Assembly (NCBI RefSeq): GCF_000685215.1
Contig: NZ_ARYJ01000005.1
Location: 62,001 to 126,000 of the forward strand
DNA from: Hyphomonas jannaschiana VP2
GTDB lineage: Bacteria; Pseudomonadota; Alphaproteobacteria; Caulobacterales; Hyphomonadaceae
Length of the DNA stretch: 64,000 nt
Direction of reading: 5' to 3'
This document shows, piece by piece, positions 18,205 through 27,010 of the stretch (within the stretch, counting starts at the first letter, position 1; every line of letters begins with the position of its first letter). The notes beneath the pieces were generated by a model. It ran no database searches and had not been told where the DNA came from. It worked only from the letters and a program-made list of their open reading frames with translations. A program made the translations under genes and the position numbers.

Positions 18205-19887
18205 CTACTCAGCCTCCGCCGTGCTGGCATCATACACGATCTTGCCGCCGACCACAGTCATAACGGTTTTCGCGTCCAGGATTTCGGCTTCCGGCACGGT
18301 CATCAGGTCGATGTCGAAGACGGTGAAGTCGGCGAGCTTGCCGGCCTCGATCGTGCCGAGATCGTCTTCCTGGAAGGCGGCATAGGCGGCCGCCGAGGTG
18401 AAGAGGGCGAGCGCCTGCTCGCGCGTCAGCTTCTGTTCCGGATGCCAGCCTTCGCCTTCAAAACCTTTCAGGTCTTTCCGGGCGACCGCGGCGTAGAACT
18501 CGATCAGCGGCGAGCCGACCTCCACCGGGGCATCGGAGCCGCCTGCGACGACGGCGCCGTCGTCAATCAAGGCTTTCCAGGCATAGGCCCCGGCCAGACG
18601 GTCGATACCGAGGCGGGCCGGCGCGAAGTGAAGGTCGCCGATGGCATGGCTCGGCTGCATGGACGCGATCAGGCCGAGGGCGCCGACGCGGGCAATGTCG
18701 GTCGGGGCGAGAATCTGTGTGTGCTCGATGCGCCAGCGCTTCTCCGGCGGGTAACCGCCAGCCTCATAGATGTCGAGAATGCGCTGGTTGGCGAGGTCGC
18801 CGATCGCATGGATGGCCACCTGGATGCCGGATTCGTCGGCCCGCTTCATGAAGTCTGCCAGGTCTTCATCGGTGATCAGGGACAGGCCGGACGTGTCTGG
18901 GCGGTCGGAATAAGGCTTGATCAGCTGAGCCCCGCGCGAGCCGAGCGCGCCGTCCATATACAGCTTGATGGCATGATTGGTGATCGTCGGCGTCTCATAA
19001 TCCTGCGCGGCGGCAAGCGCCATGCCTTCCTCGGTGGCGTCGAAGGCGTTCCAGAGGCGAAGCGGGAGTTTCCCCTCCCCGGCCAGCTCCTGCATGATCG
19101 GCGCTTCGTCCGGGCCGACACTCATATTGTGTACGCCGGTCCAGCCGCGCGAGACATAGACTTTCGCGCCGGTTTCCAGCGCGCGGGCCTTGTCGGCCGC
19201 GTCCGGCTGGGTACGCAGCGGGGCGACCAGACCCATCGCATTGTCGATCAGCATGCCGGTGGCATGGCCGTCGGCATCGCGTTCGATGGCGCCGCCATCC
19301 GGGTTTTCGGTCTCGTCCGTGATCCCGGCGGCTGCCATCGCGGCGCTGTTCACCACCATGGCATGGCCGTCGGCGCGGGTCAGGATGACCGGATTGTCGG
19401 GGCTGACAGCATCGAGGTCTGCCGCAGATGGCATGCGGCCTTCCGGCCAGCCGGTCTCGATCCAGCCGCGCCCGAAGAGCAGCACGCCCGGCTCCATGCC
19501 GACGAGTTCGGCTTCGATCCGGGTGACCAGCTCGTCGATGGAGGCGGTGCCTTCGAGGCTGAGGTTCAGTTCCCGCTGGCCAATGCCCATCAGGTGGGCG
19601 TGAGCATCGGTGAAGCCCGGATACATGAAGGCGCCCTTCAGATCGACAAGATCGATCTCGGACTCGTCCCAGTCTTCTGACAGCGGCGGGGCGGTGCCGA
19701 CAATACGGCCGTCTTCGCCAACCACAACGGCATCGACGGTCGGCAGGTCAGCCAGGCCGGTATAGATCGTGCCGCCGGTGAAGACCGTCAGTTTCTGCGC
19801 TGGTTCCGTCTCAGCTGCCTCTGGCGTCTGGCCTGCCCCGCAGGCAGCAAGTGTCAGAGCAAGGGCGAGAATGGCAAAGCGCAACAT
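18205..19887 (-). CDS. Exported amidohydrolase lipoprotein (YtcJ-like, amidohydrolase 3)
   Basis: The 560-aa protein has a signal peptide with lipobox TLAAC (Cys16). The metal-dependent hydrolase core starts with GGTIYTGL, has the first-strand HxH motif in TDAHAHLMG, WIETGWPEGRMP and RIEHTQILAP, and ends with GKLADFTVFD. That is the YtcJ/amidohydrolase-3 pattern, which covers N-substituted formamide deformylases and many unknown amidases. Periplasmic or outer-membrane attachment is predicted. The substrate cannot be given. Confidence 0.9.
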   Translation of the reverse strand: MLRFAILALALTLAACGAGQTPEAAETEPAQKLTVFTGGTIYTGLADLPTVDAVVVGEDGRIVGTAPPLSEDWDESEIDLVDLKGAFMYPGFTDAHAHLMGIGQRELNLSLEGTASIDELVTRIEAELVGMEPGVLLFGRGWIETGWPEGRMPSAADLDAVSPDNPVILTRADGHAMVVNSAAMAAAGITDETENPDGGAIERDADGHATGMLIDNAMGLVAPLRTQPDAADKARALETGAKVYVSRGWTGVHNMSVGPDEAPIMQELAGEGKLPLRLWNAFDATEEGMALAAAQDYETPTITNHAIKLYMDGALGSRGAQLIKPYSDRPDTSGLSLITDEDLADFMKRADESGIQVAIHAIGDLANQRILDIYEAGGYPPEKRWRIEHTQILAPTDIARVGALGLIASMQPSHAIGDLHFAPARLGIDRLAGAYAWKALIDDGAVVAGGSDAPVEVGSPLIEFYAAVARKDLKGFEGEGWHPEQKLTREQALALFTSAAAYAAFQEDDLGTIEAGKLADFTVFDIDLMTVPEAEILDAKTVMTVVGGKIVYDASTAEAE

Positions 19888-19940
19888 TAAGACCTCCGTT
19901 GATCAGCGGTCTTTGTCCTGCCATGCGATTTTACAGGGGG

Positions 19941-19970
19941 CAAAAGAAAAGCGCGCCAGAATTGGCGCGC
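19941..19970 (-). terminator. Rho-independent terminator of rpmB
   Basis: Read on the minus strand, TGGCGCGC is not interrupted: GCGCGCCA (minus 19970-19963) pairs with TGGCGCGC (19958-19951) across a 4-nt loop. TTTTCTTTTG follows. It lies 41 nt beyond the rpmB stop. Confidence 0.85.
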
Positions 19971-20011
19971 TGTTCCGTTTCTGCAACTTTCGCTGCAGCT
20001 ATGGGCAGATA

Positions 20012-20296
20012 TCAGGCAACGGCCTTTTTGGCGATATCGCGCTTGATCTTGAGGGCCTTGGCCGACAGCGTGTCGTCCTTGGCTTTGGCCAGGAAACCGT
20101 CGAGGCCGCCCAGCTTGTCAACGGTGCGCAGGGCCGAGGCCGTGATGCGCATCGGGAAGTTCTGGTTCAGCGCTTCGGAGTGAAGCGTGACGCGCACGAG
20201 GTTCGGACGGAAAATCCGCTTCGTCTTGATCTGGGAGTGGCTGACACGGTGGCCGACCATCGGCTTGGTGCCGGTAAGTTCACACTCGCGGGACAT
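20012..20296 (-). CDS. rpmB: 50S ribosomal protein L28
   Basis: The 94-aa protein starts MSRECELTGTKPMVGHRVSH and continues with SQIKTKRIFRPNL, the diagnostic L28 sequence. A C-terminal Ala/Lys helix (KALKIKRDIAKKA) is typical of alphaproteobacterial L28. It belongs to the large subunit near the E site. A promoter candidate lies upstream and a terminator downstream, so it is monocistronic. Confidence 0.98.
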   Translation of the reverse strand: MSRECELTGTKPMVGHRVSHSQIKTKRIFRPNLVRVTLHSEALNQNFPMRITASALRTVDKLGGLDGFLAKAKDDTLSAKALKIKRDIAKKAVA

Positions 20297-20336
20297 GGTC
20301 TCGCTCCAATAAATGGGTCTTATCTCGAAGGCGCGC

Positions 20337-20365
20337 TGTTAAAACGCCTGAGGCCTGCCTGTCAA
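20337..20365 (-). promoter_or_regulatory. Candidate sigma-70 type promoter of rpmB
   Basis: On the minus strand a consensus -35 TTGACA (20365-20360) is followed after exactly 17 nt by TTAACA (20342-20337). The -35 is perfect and the -10 is weak. The distance to the rpmB ATG leaves a leader of roughly 35 nt. Confidence 0.5.
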
Positions 20366-20553
20366 CTCTGCTGTGCGGCGATTCCTCAGTTCCTGCGGCC
20401 TGTAACTGCTTGTCACAAGGTTTGACCTCAAATCCGCCCGATTAAGGCGGGAAAACGGCACCCTTGTTCAGGCAGCGTTGGCCCCCAATGCTTATATAGG
20501 GCAAAACGACAGTGTCCGGCCCCTCCGGCCGGTCAGGAAACGGTACAGTTCAG

Positions 20554-21471
20554 ATGACGAAACGTTCGATCTTCCTTGCATCCGCCGCCGCGCTGGCCCT
20601 CACCGGGCTCGCCACGGCCGGCCTCGCCGTTGCGGACAAGTCCCCCGCCCCGACCAATGCGTCCGGCGCAATCCTGACCAATGTGAAGGCGGGCACGCCG
20701 ACGCGGATGGAATATGAGCTGCGGGCCAAGGCCTATATCTTCTTCATTCCGGCGACCGGGCGGGCGACGTTCACGACAGACCTGATGCCCGACCGCTACA
20801 CGATCGATTCCCGCGTGAAGGTCACGGGCATCGCGGACTGGTTCGTCAATTACGACATGAACATCCATGCCGAGGGCGAAACCCGGGACAATGAATTGAA
20901 AACCCGCACTTATGTTTCCCAGAACAAGGACGGGAAAAAGAACCGCAAGGTCGAACTCGCCATCAGCGACACCGACTTCACCATGAACGCGACCCCGCGC
21001 TTCGGAAATCTCGGCGATCCGGCCGCGACCACCGAACAGGTGCTGAAGACGAATGACCCAATCACCGCGCTGATCACCTTCGCGCTGGAACCCCGCGCGC
21101 CGGGTGCTGACCCGTGCGGCGGTCCGATCCGCATATTCGACGGACGCCAGCTGACTTATCTCCACCTCAAGAATGCCGGCACCAAGCGGGTCGACACGCC
21201 GGTCTGGACCGGTGAGGCCATCGAGTGTCACGTCACCATGGACAAGATCGCCGGCTACAAGAAGGGCGAGGCGGACAATGACAACCTGACCGGCATCGAT
21301 GGCCCGCTGCGCATGTGGCTGGCCCCGCTGGACAATGGCGCATCGGTTCCGATCAAGATCGCCGCCGATTCCAAGAAGATCGGCGATGTGACCCTGACGG
21401 CGAAAACCCTGCGCTTCGAACCGCTGGTGACCACCGAGGCCGCCGCCGGACAGGACGTCGCCAAGAACTAG
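20554..21471 (+). CDS. DUF3108 domain periplasmic protein
   Basis: The 305-aa protein has a Sec signal peptide (MTKRSIFLASAAALALTGLA). The mature part, starting about residue 40, is a beta-rich DUF3108-type domain: YELRAKAYIFFIPATGRATF early, then a conserved ITALITFALE and DGRQLTYLHL region. The C-terminal half describes strands ending PIKIAADSKKIGDVTLTAK, also typical of this domain. The function is unknown; a periplasmic lipid-like ligand barrel is the usual guess. ATG 20554 is preferred to 20512 because the signal peptide starts there. It is convergent with the RluA-family gene. Confidence 0.85.
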   Translation: MTKRSIFLASAAALALTGLATAGLAVADKSPAPTNASGAILTNVKAGTPTRMEYELRAKAYIFFIPATGRATFTTDLMPDRYTIDSRVKVTGIADWFVNYDMNIHAEGETRDNELKTRTYVSQNKDGKKNRKVELAISDTDFTMNATPRFGNLGDPAATTEQVLKTNDPITALITFALEPRAPGADPCGGPIRIFDGRQLTYLHLKNAGTKRVDTPVWTGEAIECHVTMDKIAGYKKGEADNDNLTGIDGPLRMWLAPLDNGASVPIKIAADSKKIGDVTLTAKTLRFEPLVTTEAAAGQDVAKN

Positions 21472-21484
21472 GCCTTATTCGCCG

Positions 21485-22516
21485 CTAAACCTGCTTGGGC
21501 AGGCGCCGCAGCGCCGCAATCAGATCGCTCATATCTTCAGGAAGGGGCGCTTCGAACCGGAGCGCCTCTTTCGTTATGGGGTGGACGAAGCCGAGCACGG
21601 CGGCATGGAGGGCCTGACGCGGGAAAGTACGCGCGGCATCGAAGCCGGCATCACGCCCCGGTCCGCTGCCCAGTACCGACACACCCTTGTGGCGGCCATA
21701 GACCGGATCACCGACCAGCGGCGTGCCGATATGCGCCATGTGGACCCGGATCTGGTGTGTGCGTCCTGTCTCCAGACGGCACTCGACCAGCGCCGCGGAG
21801 GGAAAGTTCGTGCCCTTCTCGCGGATGCCGAACGTTTCCAGCGTCTTGTAGTGGGTGATGGCATGGCGCCCGAAGCCGGCCTCCGGATTCTTGACCACGG
21901 CCATCTTCTTCCGGTCACCGCTGGAACGAGCGATATGTTCATCCACCGTGCCCTGCGAGGGCCGCGGGGCGCCACGCGTGACGGCGAGATAGGCGCGCTC
22001 GATGTCATGCGTGCTGAAAAGGGCCGACAGGCCAAGATGCGCCGGCTCGGTCTTCGCTGCGACGAGGACACCGGTCGTCAGCTTGTCGATCCGGTGCACG
22101 ATGCCGGGCCGCTCAACCCCGCCGATGCCGGAGAGCTGGCCCTGGCAATGGAACAGCAACGCATTGACCAGCGTTCCGTCCTGGCTGCCCGGCGCGGGGT
22201 GCACGGCCATGCCGGACGGCTTGTTGAGAACGATCAGGTGCTCGTCCTCGAACAGGATGTCGAGCGGGATGTCCTGCGGCTCGGGCGTGGCGGCGACCGG
22301 CTCCGGCACGGCAACGACATACTCGGCGCCCGCCACGACAGGTTTTTTCGGATTGGTCTCCGCCACGCCATCCATGGTCACCGCCCCGTCCAGGATCAGC
22401 GCTTTCAGGCGCGAACGGGACAGGTCCTCTGCCGCGGCGGCGAGGAAAACATCGAGGCGTTTGCCGGCATCATCCGGGGTAGCGGTGAAGGTCATTCTGT
22501 GAGTCGGGCGGGTCAT
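21485..22516 (-). CDS. RluA-family 23S rRNA/tRNA pseudouridine synthase (RluD-like)
   Basis: The 343-aa protein has an N-terminal S4 RNA-binding domain (KRLDVFLAAAAEDLSRSRLK) and a catalytic domain with GMAVHPAPG and GIVHRIDKLTTG, in which Asp is the nucleophile. C-terminal landmarks are RTHQIRVHMAHIG and PVYGRHKG. The S4 domain and length fit RluD, which modifies helix 69 of 23S rRNA, but RluC-like activity is possible. It is divergent from phoD. Confidence 0.92.
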   Translation of the reverse strand: MTRPTHRMTFTATPDDAGKRLDVFLAAAAEDLSRSRLKALILDGAVTMDGVAETNPKKPVVAGAEYVVAVPEPVAATPEPQDIPLDILFEDEHLIVLNKPSGMAVHPAPGSQDGTLVNALLFHCQGQLSGIGGVERPGIVHRIDKLTTGVLVAAKTEPAHLGLSALFSTHDIERAYLAVTRGAPRPSQGTVDEHIARSSGDRKKMAVVKNPEAGFGRHAITHYKTLETFGIREKGTNFPSAALVECRLETGRTHQIRVHMAHIGTPLVGDPVYGRHKGVSVLGSGPGRDAGFDAARTFPRQALHAAVLGFVHPITKEALRFEAPLPEDMSDLIAALRRLPKQV

Positions 22517-22606
22517 CGCGCGGCTTATAGACGAAACCGGCCCGACCCGTCATGCTATTGTCTCGAACCGGCGCTAGACCGGCCCCGCCCAGTTGGAGGA
22601 TACCCC

Positions 22607-24301
22607 ATGACAAACGTCACACGCCGCGGCCTGCTCGGTGCTGCCGCCACCGGAACGCTCAGCCTGGCGGCCTGCGCCACCCCGACCCCCAAAACCACCC
22701 CGTCCGGTTATGCAGGCGAAGTGGAATTCCTTCACGGCGTGGCCTCGGGCGACCCGCTGACCGACCGCGTTATCCTGTGGACCCGCGTGACGCCGAAAAC
22801 CGGCGACGGCGCGATCCCGGTCAAATACGAAGTCTTCGGCCAGGACGGCGGCCTTGTTACCTCCGGCATGCTGAGCGCCGATGCCGCCCATGATTTCTGT
22901 GTCAAAGCCGACGCCAAGGGCCTGAAGCCTGCGACCACCTATACCTACAAATTCACCGCCATGACCGAAGGCGGCGACGTCACCTCCCCCACCGGGCGGA
23001 CACGTACGACCGCCGCATCGGGCGAGGCGCCGGTGAAGATGATCGTCATCTCCTGCTCCAACTGGCAGTTCGGCTATTTCAATGCCTACAAGGCCCTGTC
23101 GGAAGAACCCGATCTCGATGTGATCCTCCATCTTGGCGACTATATCTACGAATATGGCATCGACGGCTATGGCGGTGAGATCGCAGAGAAGCTTGGCCGT
23201 CAGCATGATCCGATCACGGAATGCATTACTCTGTCGGACTATCGCCGCCGCCACGCCCAGTACAAGACGGACCCGAACCTGCAGGCCGCCCATGCCGCAG
23301 CCCCGTGGATCTGCACCTGGGACGACCATGAAAGCGCCAATGATTCCTACCGGACCGGTGCGCAGAACCATAATCCGGAAGAGAATGAAGGCAGCTGGTC
23401 GGACCGCAAGATGGCCGCCATCCAGGCTTATTTCGAGTGGATCCCGATCCGCGAACCGGAAGCTGGCAATATCACCTCCGCTGTCTGGCGCAGCTTCGAA
23501 TTCGGCGACGTGGCCACGGTCCACGCGCTGGAATCCCGCCTGACCGGCCGCTCGCCGGAACTGGAATGGTATTCAGTTGCGGCCGGTAATCCGTCTCAGG
23601 AAGAAATGATGGCACGCGTCCAGGCGAAACTGGCCGAAGTCAACGATCCTGCCCGCACCATGCTGGGCGCCGAACAGGAGGCCTGGCTGGAAGGCGAACT
23701 CGGCAAGTCCGTCGCCGACGGAAAAACCTGGCAGGTTCTGGCCAATCAGGTGATCATGGCCAAGGTGGCCCTGCCGAACATGGGCGAGGTTCTCACCCCG
23801 GAACAGATCGCCGCGCAGGACAGCCCCTATGTCGAAGGCATGGTCGGCTTCTCTGCCCTTGGCCTGCCCTTCAACCTGGACGCCTGGGATGGTTTCCCTG
23901 CCGCCCGCGAACGTCTCTACACCTCAGCGAAGAAAACCGGTGCGCGCCTCGTCACGGTCACAGGCGACACGCACACGGCCTGGGCCAATACGCTGCACGA
24001 CGCAGCAGGCGACCAGCGCGGCGTGGAATTCGGCTGCACCTCGATCACATCACCGGGCATGGGCTCGGTCATCAAGGACGTGCCGAATCTCGGCGAACTG
24101 TTCACCGACGCCAACAAGGACGTCGACTGGCACGACCCGTTCGGCCATGGCTATATCGTGATGACGCTGACTCCGGATACGGCGCATGCGGAGTTCAAGA
24201 AAGTCTCCGGCATCCTCAGCCATGACTGGACACTGGAATCGGTCTCGGCATGGAAAGCCAACGCCGAAGACGGCGGCATGACCGACCTTATGCCCGCCTG
24301 A
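22607..24301 (+). CDS. phoD: Alkaline phosphatase D family protein, Tat lipoprotein
   Basis: This 564-aa metallophosphatase/phosphodiesterase begins with a twin-arginine signal TRRGLLGAAATG followed by lipobox SLAAC (Cys23). An N-terminal fibronectin-like PhoD_N domain (FLHGVASGDPLTDRVILWTR) precedes the catalytic domain. The catalytic domain has VISCSNWQFGYFNAYK, HLGDYIYEYG, TWDDHESANDSY and TVTGDTHTAW as metal-binding blocks. This is the Fe/Ca-dependent PhoD class, which releases phosphate from diesters. TTGGAGG supports the ATG at 22607; the long frame upstream is antisense to the pseudouridine synthase gene. Confidence 0.95.
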   Translation: MTNVTRRGLLGAAATGTLSLAACATPTPKTTPSGYAGEVEFLHGVASGDPLTDRVILWTRVTPKTGDGAIPVKYEVFGQDGGLVTSGMLSADAAHDFCVKADAKGLKPATTYTYKFTAMTEGGDVTSPTGRTRTTAASGEAPVKMIVISCSNWQFGYFNAYKALSEEPDLDVILHLGDYIYEYGIDGYGGEIAEKLGRQHDPITECITLSDYRRRHAQYKTDPNLQAAHAAAPWICTWDDHESANDSYRTGAQNHNPEENEGSWSDRKMAAIQAYFEWIPIREPEAGNITSAVWRSFEFGDVATVHALESRLTGRSPELEWYSVAAGNPSQEEMMARVQAKLAEVNDPARTMLGAEQEAWLEGELGKSVADGKTWQVLANQVIMAKVALPNMGEVLTPEQIAAQDSPYVEGMVGFSALGLPFNLDAWDGFPAARERLYTSAKKTGARLVTVTGDTHTAWANTLHDAAGDQRGVEFGCTSITSPGMGSVIKDVPNLGELFTDANKDVDWHDPFGHGYIVMTLTPDTAHAEFKKVSGILSHDWTLESVSAWKANAEDGGMTDLMPA

Positions 24302-25060
24302 TCAGTCCAGAATACCGGCGAGGCCTGACCGCCCCCCATCGAGGCGCATCACCTCGCCGGTAATTATGGCGGCTTCCGGAGACGCCAGGAAAGCGGCAGC
24401 ATCGGCAATCTCATCGGCCAGCGCGGCGCGGCCCAGCGGCGTGCGCTTGCTGGTCCAGGATTCCATTTTTTCCTCACGCGGACGGATGGCCACAATGGCA
24501 TTCACGCGGATGCCGGCCTCGGCCAGATCCAGCGATCCGGCGCGGACAACCCCCAGCACACCGGCCTGCGTCACCGATTCGGTGAACCGGCCGGGCATGG
24601 TGGCGAGCGCGGAGTAAGACAGGACGAAGGTTACCGTGCCGCGCTGGCGGATGCGTTCGGCCCCACTCGTCGGCAGGTCGGCCTGATCGGCGATCCGCTC
24701 GGCAAAGACCTTGAGGCTCTGGGCGGCGCCGCGAACGGTGCGGGCCAGCGCCTTGTCGAATTTGTCCTGCTGGAAATCATGGATGGAATCGGGGTCGTCG
24801 ATGCTGGGAATGACGATCAGATTGTCGATCCGGCCAAAACCTTCGACGGCGGCGGCCACGGCATTGCGCAGACCAAGCTTGGTATGCAGGTCACCCAGAT
24901 GCAGCAGCACCTTTTCCGGCATGGCATTCTGCGCCGTCAGCATCCGGTCGCCGCTGGCGTCGGCGGCCAGCACATTGTGTCCCAGTTCGTGGAACCGGCG
25001 CGCCACAGCATCGCCGACTTCGCGGCCCAGTCCAAGGATGGCGGTTACGGGAGAGGCCAC
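24302..25060 (-). CDS. SDR-fold protein lacking the catalytic Tyr and Lys
   Basis: This 252-aa protein has an SDR-type Rossmann fold. AILGLGREVGDAVARRF aligns with TGxxxGxG but has Glu for the second glycine. The active-site region VLSYSALAT is followed by ESVTQAGVLGVVRA, which aligns with YxxxKAGVLG, so Tyr and Lys are replaced by Glu and Gln. The C-terminal RVNAIV and FLASPEAAIITGEVMRLDGG are conserved as in fabG-like SDRs. It is probably a pseudo-enzyme or has changed chemistry. It is followed upstream by the small membrane gene, 5 nt away. Confidence 0.85.
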   Translation of the reverse strand: MASPVTAILGLGREVGDAVARRFHELGHNVLAADASGDRMLTAQNAMPEKVLLHLGDLHTKLGLRNAVAAAVEGFGRIDNLIVIPSIDDPDSIHDFQQDKFDKALARTVRGAAQSLKVFAERIADQADLPTSGAERIRQRGTVTFVLSYSALATMPGRFTESVTQAGVLGVVRAGSLDLAEAGIRVNAIVAIRPREEKMESWTSKRTPLGRAALADEIADAAAFLASPEAAIITGEVMRLDGGRSGLAGILD

Positions 25061-25065
25061 GGCGG

Positions 25066-25371
25066 TCAGTCTTCTTCGGCGTCGCGCACGGCGCGCAAAT
25101 CGTCACCCAGCACGGTCAGCCGGTCATTCAGCCGGTGCATCGCGGCGAGCAGCTCCGTCAGCAGCCGCACAACAAGGAACAGGAAGCCAAGGACAGCAAA
25201 TGCCCCAAGGACTTCAAGAAAGGCGCCGATGAAGTGGCCGGTGAACAACTGGCCCAACCCGCGCAGAACGGCCAGGACGACCAATGCGGCCAGCAAGAGA
25301 TTGAAAATACCCGCCGCCTGGCGGATCGCGCCGAGGCTGAGCGATTTGTCCTGATCGAAAATGTCCCGCAT
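25066..25371 (-). CDS. Small membrane protein, unknown function
   Basis: The 101-aa protein has two hydrophobic segments (AGIFNLLLAALVVLAVL and AFLEVLGAFAVLGFLFLVV) and a C-terminal amphipathic region that may form a coiled coil (LLTELLAAMHRLNDRLTVL). The ATG at 25371 is preferred, with AAAGGA upstream, over an in-frame start at 25401. I recognise no family. It lies 5 nt before the degenerate SDR gene and likely shares its transcript. Confidence 0.72.
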   Translation of the reverse strand: MRDIFDQDKSLSLGAIRQAAGIFNLLLAALVVLAVLRGLGQLFTGHFIGAFLEVLGAFAVLGFLFLVVRLLTELLAAMHRLNDRLTVLGDDLRAVRDAEED

Positions 25372-25380
25372 GGAACCGGT

Positions 25381-25419
25381 CCTTTCGCCTGCTGCAATCA
25401 CCGGCGAAAGGACCTTTCG
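25381..25419. repeat. Two mutually exclusive hairpins between the DUF465 and membrane-protein genes
   Basis: CCTTTCGCC (25381-25389) pairs with GGCGAAAGG (25403-25411) around 13 nt. CGAAAGG (25405-25411) also pairs with CCTTTCG (25413-25419) across one base. The two stems share the 25405-25411 arm. There is no T run. It may stop transcription after the DUF465 gene or form a leader for the membrane-protein gene. Confidence 0.4.
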
Positions 25420-25431
25420 TCCATTCAGCCG

Positions 25432-25599
25432 TTAGCTGGCTTCAAGCCATCGCAGCTCTTCTTTAATCTTGAGTTTCCGTCGCTTGAGGTCTTTGAGGCG
25501 GAGGGTGTCTGCAGCTGGGCGTTTTTCTTCTTCTTCGATTTTCTGGTCCAGCTTACGGTGCTTGTTTGCGAGCTCACTGATCCGGCCCTGTAGCGACAT
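25432..25599 (-). CDS. YdcH/DUF465 family small protein
   Basis: The 55-aa protein is largely one amphipathic helix: ISELANKHRKLDQKIEEEEK followed by a lysine-rich second helix DLKRRKLKIKEEL. This is the YdcH/DUF465 pattern, common and uncharacterised in proteobacteria. AAGGAGG sits right before the ATG at 25599, ruling out the longer in-frame reading to 25647. Confidence 0.88.
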   Translation of the reverse strand: MSLQGRISELANKHRKLDQKIEEEEKRPAADTLRLKDLKRRKLKIKEELRWLEAS

Positions 25600-25715
25600 A
25601 TCTGCCTCCTTCTTGCTAGTTAAGTGGCTGTGTCCTAATGGCAACACTTAAGCACAAGCTTGGCGGCTCGTCACCCTGATCTCAAATGAATCCTCCTTTA
25701 GATTCAGACTCCGCT

Positions 25716-26402
25716 TCAACTGCGGGCAGAGCGCCCGCTTTTCCTGTTCGCTTTCTGCGCAAACATGGCCTGATCGGCCCGCGCGATCAGGTGCCGGGCA
25801 TCTTCGCCCGGTTGCCAGGCCACCACGCCGCAGGAAGCCCCGATGCGTAATCCCCGGTCGGGCGCATCCTCTGCGCCGCGCACCGTAAGCGCGTCGATCT
25901 GCTCGGTCAGCTGGATGGCCTTGCGCTCGGAATCGGCCAGAGTGGCCTGCGACAGGACGATTCCGAACTCGTCCCCGCCGAGACGGCCGACAATGTCGGT
26001 ATCCCGCGTCAGGCTGAGCAGAATCTCCGACACTTTCAGCAGAACGGCATCGCCCGTGGCATGGCCGTAGATGTCGTTGACCGGCTTGAAATGGTCGAGA
26101 TCGGTGAAAATCAGGCTCAGCGGCGTACCGAACCGGCTGGCAAGCGCGATTTCGCGGCGGACTTCGCGCTCAAAGGCGCGCCGGTTGAACATCGGGCAGA
26201 GGGCATCATTGTCGGCCAGCAATTCGGCCTCCGACAGGGCCTTGCGCGCCCCGGCCAGCTCTTCGCGCAGGGAGATGACCTCGTCGCACAGCGCCTCGAT
26301 TGCCGCGCGGGTCTGACGGTCCACCGCGTCCAGATCGACACCCAGAATGTCGATCAGCGCGCGCCGCCGGTCTGCCTGCAGGGGAAAGCCGTCATCCGCC
26401 AT
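25716..26402 (-). CDS. GGDEF-domain diguanylate cyclase
   Basis: The 228-aa cytosolic protein begins with a helical, probably coiled-coil region ([20 protein letters not shown]) followed by a GGDEF domain from about residue 75. The active-site motif [11 protein letters not shown] is intact, and RDTD, exactly five residues before GGDEF, is an RxxD inhibitory site. It should make c-di-GMP with product inhibition. No sensor domain or membrane segment is seen, so dimerisation through the coiled coil may control it. It resembles Caulobacter DgcB in layout. ATG 26402 is used; the upstream in-frame sequence runs into the purE region. Confidence 0.92.
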   Translation of the reverse strand: MADDGFPLQADRRRALIDILGVDLDAVDRQTRAAIEALCDEVISLREELAGARKALSEAELLADNDALCPMFNRRAFEREVRREIALASRFGTPLSLIFTDLDHFKPVNDIYGHATGDAVLLKVSEILLSLTRDTDIVGRLGGDEFGIVLSQATLADSERKAIQLTEQIDALTVRGAEDAPDRGLRIGASCGVVAWQPGEDARHLIARADQAMFAQKANRKSGRSARS

Positions 26403-26515
26403 TTCATGACGATACTGGCAGTCCGGGGCCTTGTGGAGCGAGTTCTCCCAGCAGGCGGCAGTTGACGAGGCAGGCCGCCTGCATATGGTGCGCGCTTTCC
26501 GCCAGCGAGGATGCC

Positions 26516-27010
26516 ATGGCAACAAGCGAATCCCCCAAGGTAGGCATTATCATGGGCAGCCAGTCGGACTGGCCCGTGATGAAGGAAGCTGCTCGCCTGC
26601 TGGGCGAACTCGGCGTGGACTATGAAGCCCGGATCGTCTCGGCGCACCGCACACCGGACCGGCTGGTCAGCTATGCCAAGGGCGCGAAGGCACGCGGCCT
26701 GAAAGTGATCATCGCAGGCGCCGGCGGCGCAGCCCACCTGCCCGGCATGGCGGCTTCGATGACCCCCCTGCCCGTGCTGGGTGTGCCGGTGCAATCGAAG
26801 ACCCTGTCCGGCCTCGATAGCCTGCTTTCCATCGTGCAGATGCCGCGCGGCGTGCCTGTAGGCACCTTGGCCATCGGCGAAGCGGGCGCCGTGAATGCCG
26901 GCATCATGGCCGCCTCCATCGTCGCGCTGGAAGATGAGAGTGTGGCGGCCAAACTCGACGCTTACCGCCAGTCGCAGACCGATGGGGTTGGGGAGACGCC
27001 GGAAGGATGA
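26516..27010 (+). CDS. purE: 5-(carboxyamino)imidazole ribonucleotide mutase
   Basis: PurE converts N5-CAIR to CAIR in purine synthesis. The 164-aa protein has the class I signature [13 protein letters not shown], the SAHRTPDR active-site loop with its catalytic His and [10 protein letters not shown]. It overlaps purK by four bases (ATGA), implying coupled translation. The start is the second of two close ATGs (26511 is out of frame). Confidence 0.97.
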   Translation: MATSESPKVGIIMGSQSDWPVMKEAARLLGELGVDYEARIVSAHRTPDRLVSYAKGAKARGLKVIIAGAGGAAHLPGMAASMTPLPVLGVPVQSKTLSGLDSLLSIVQMPRGVPVGTLAIGEAGAVNAGIMAASIVALEDESVAAKLDAYRQSQTDGVGETPEG

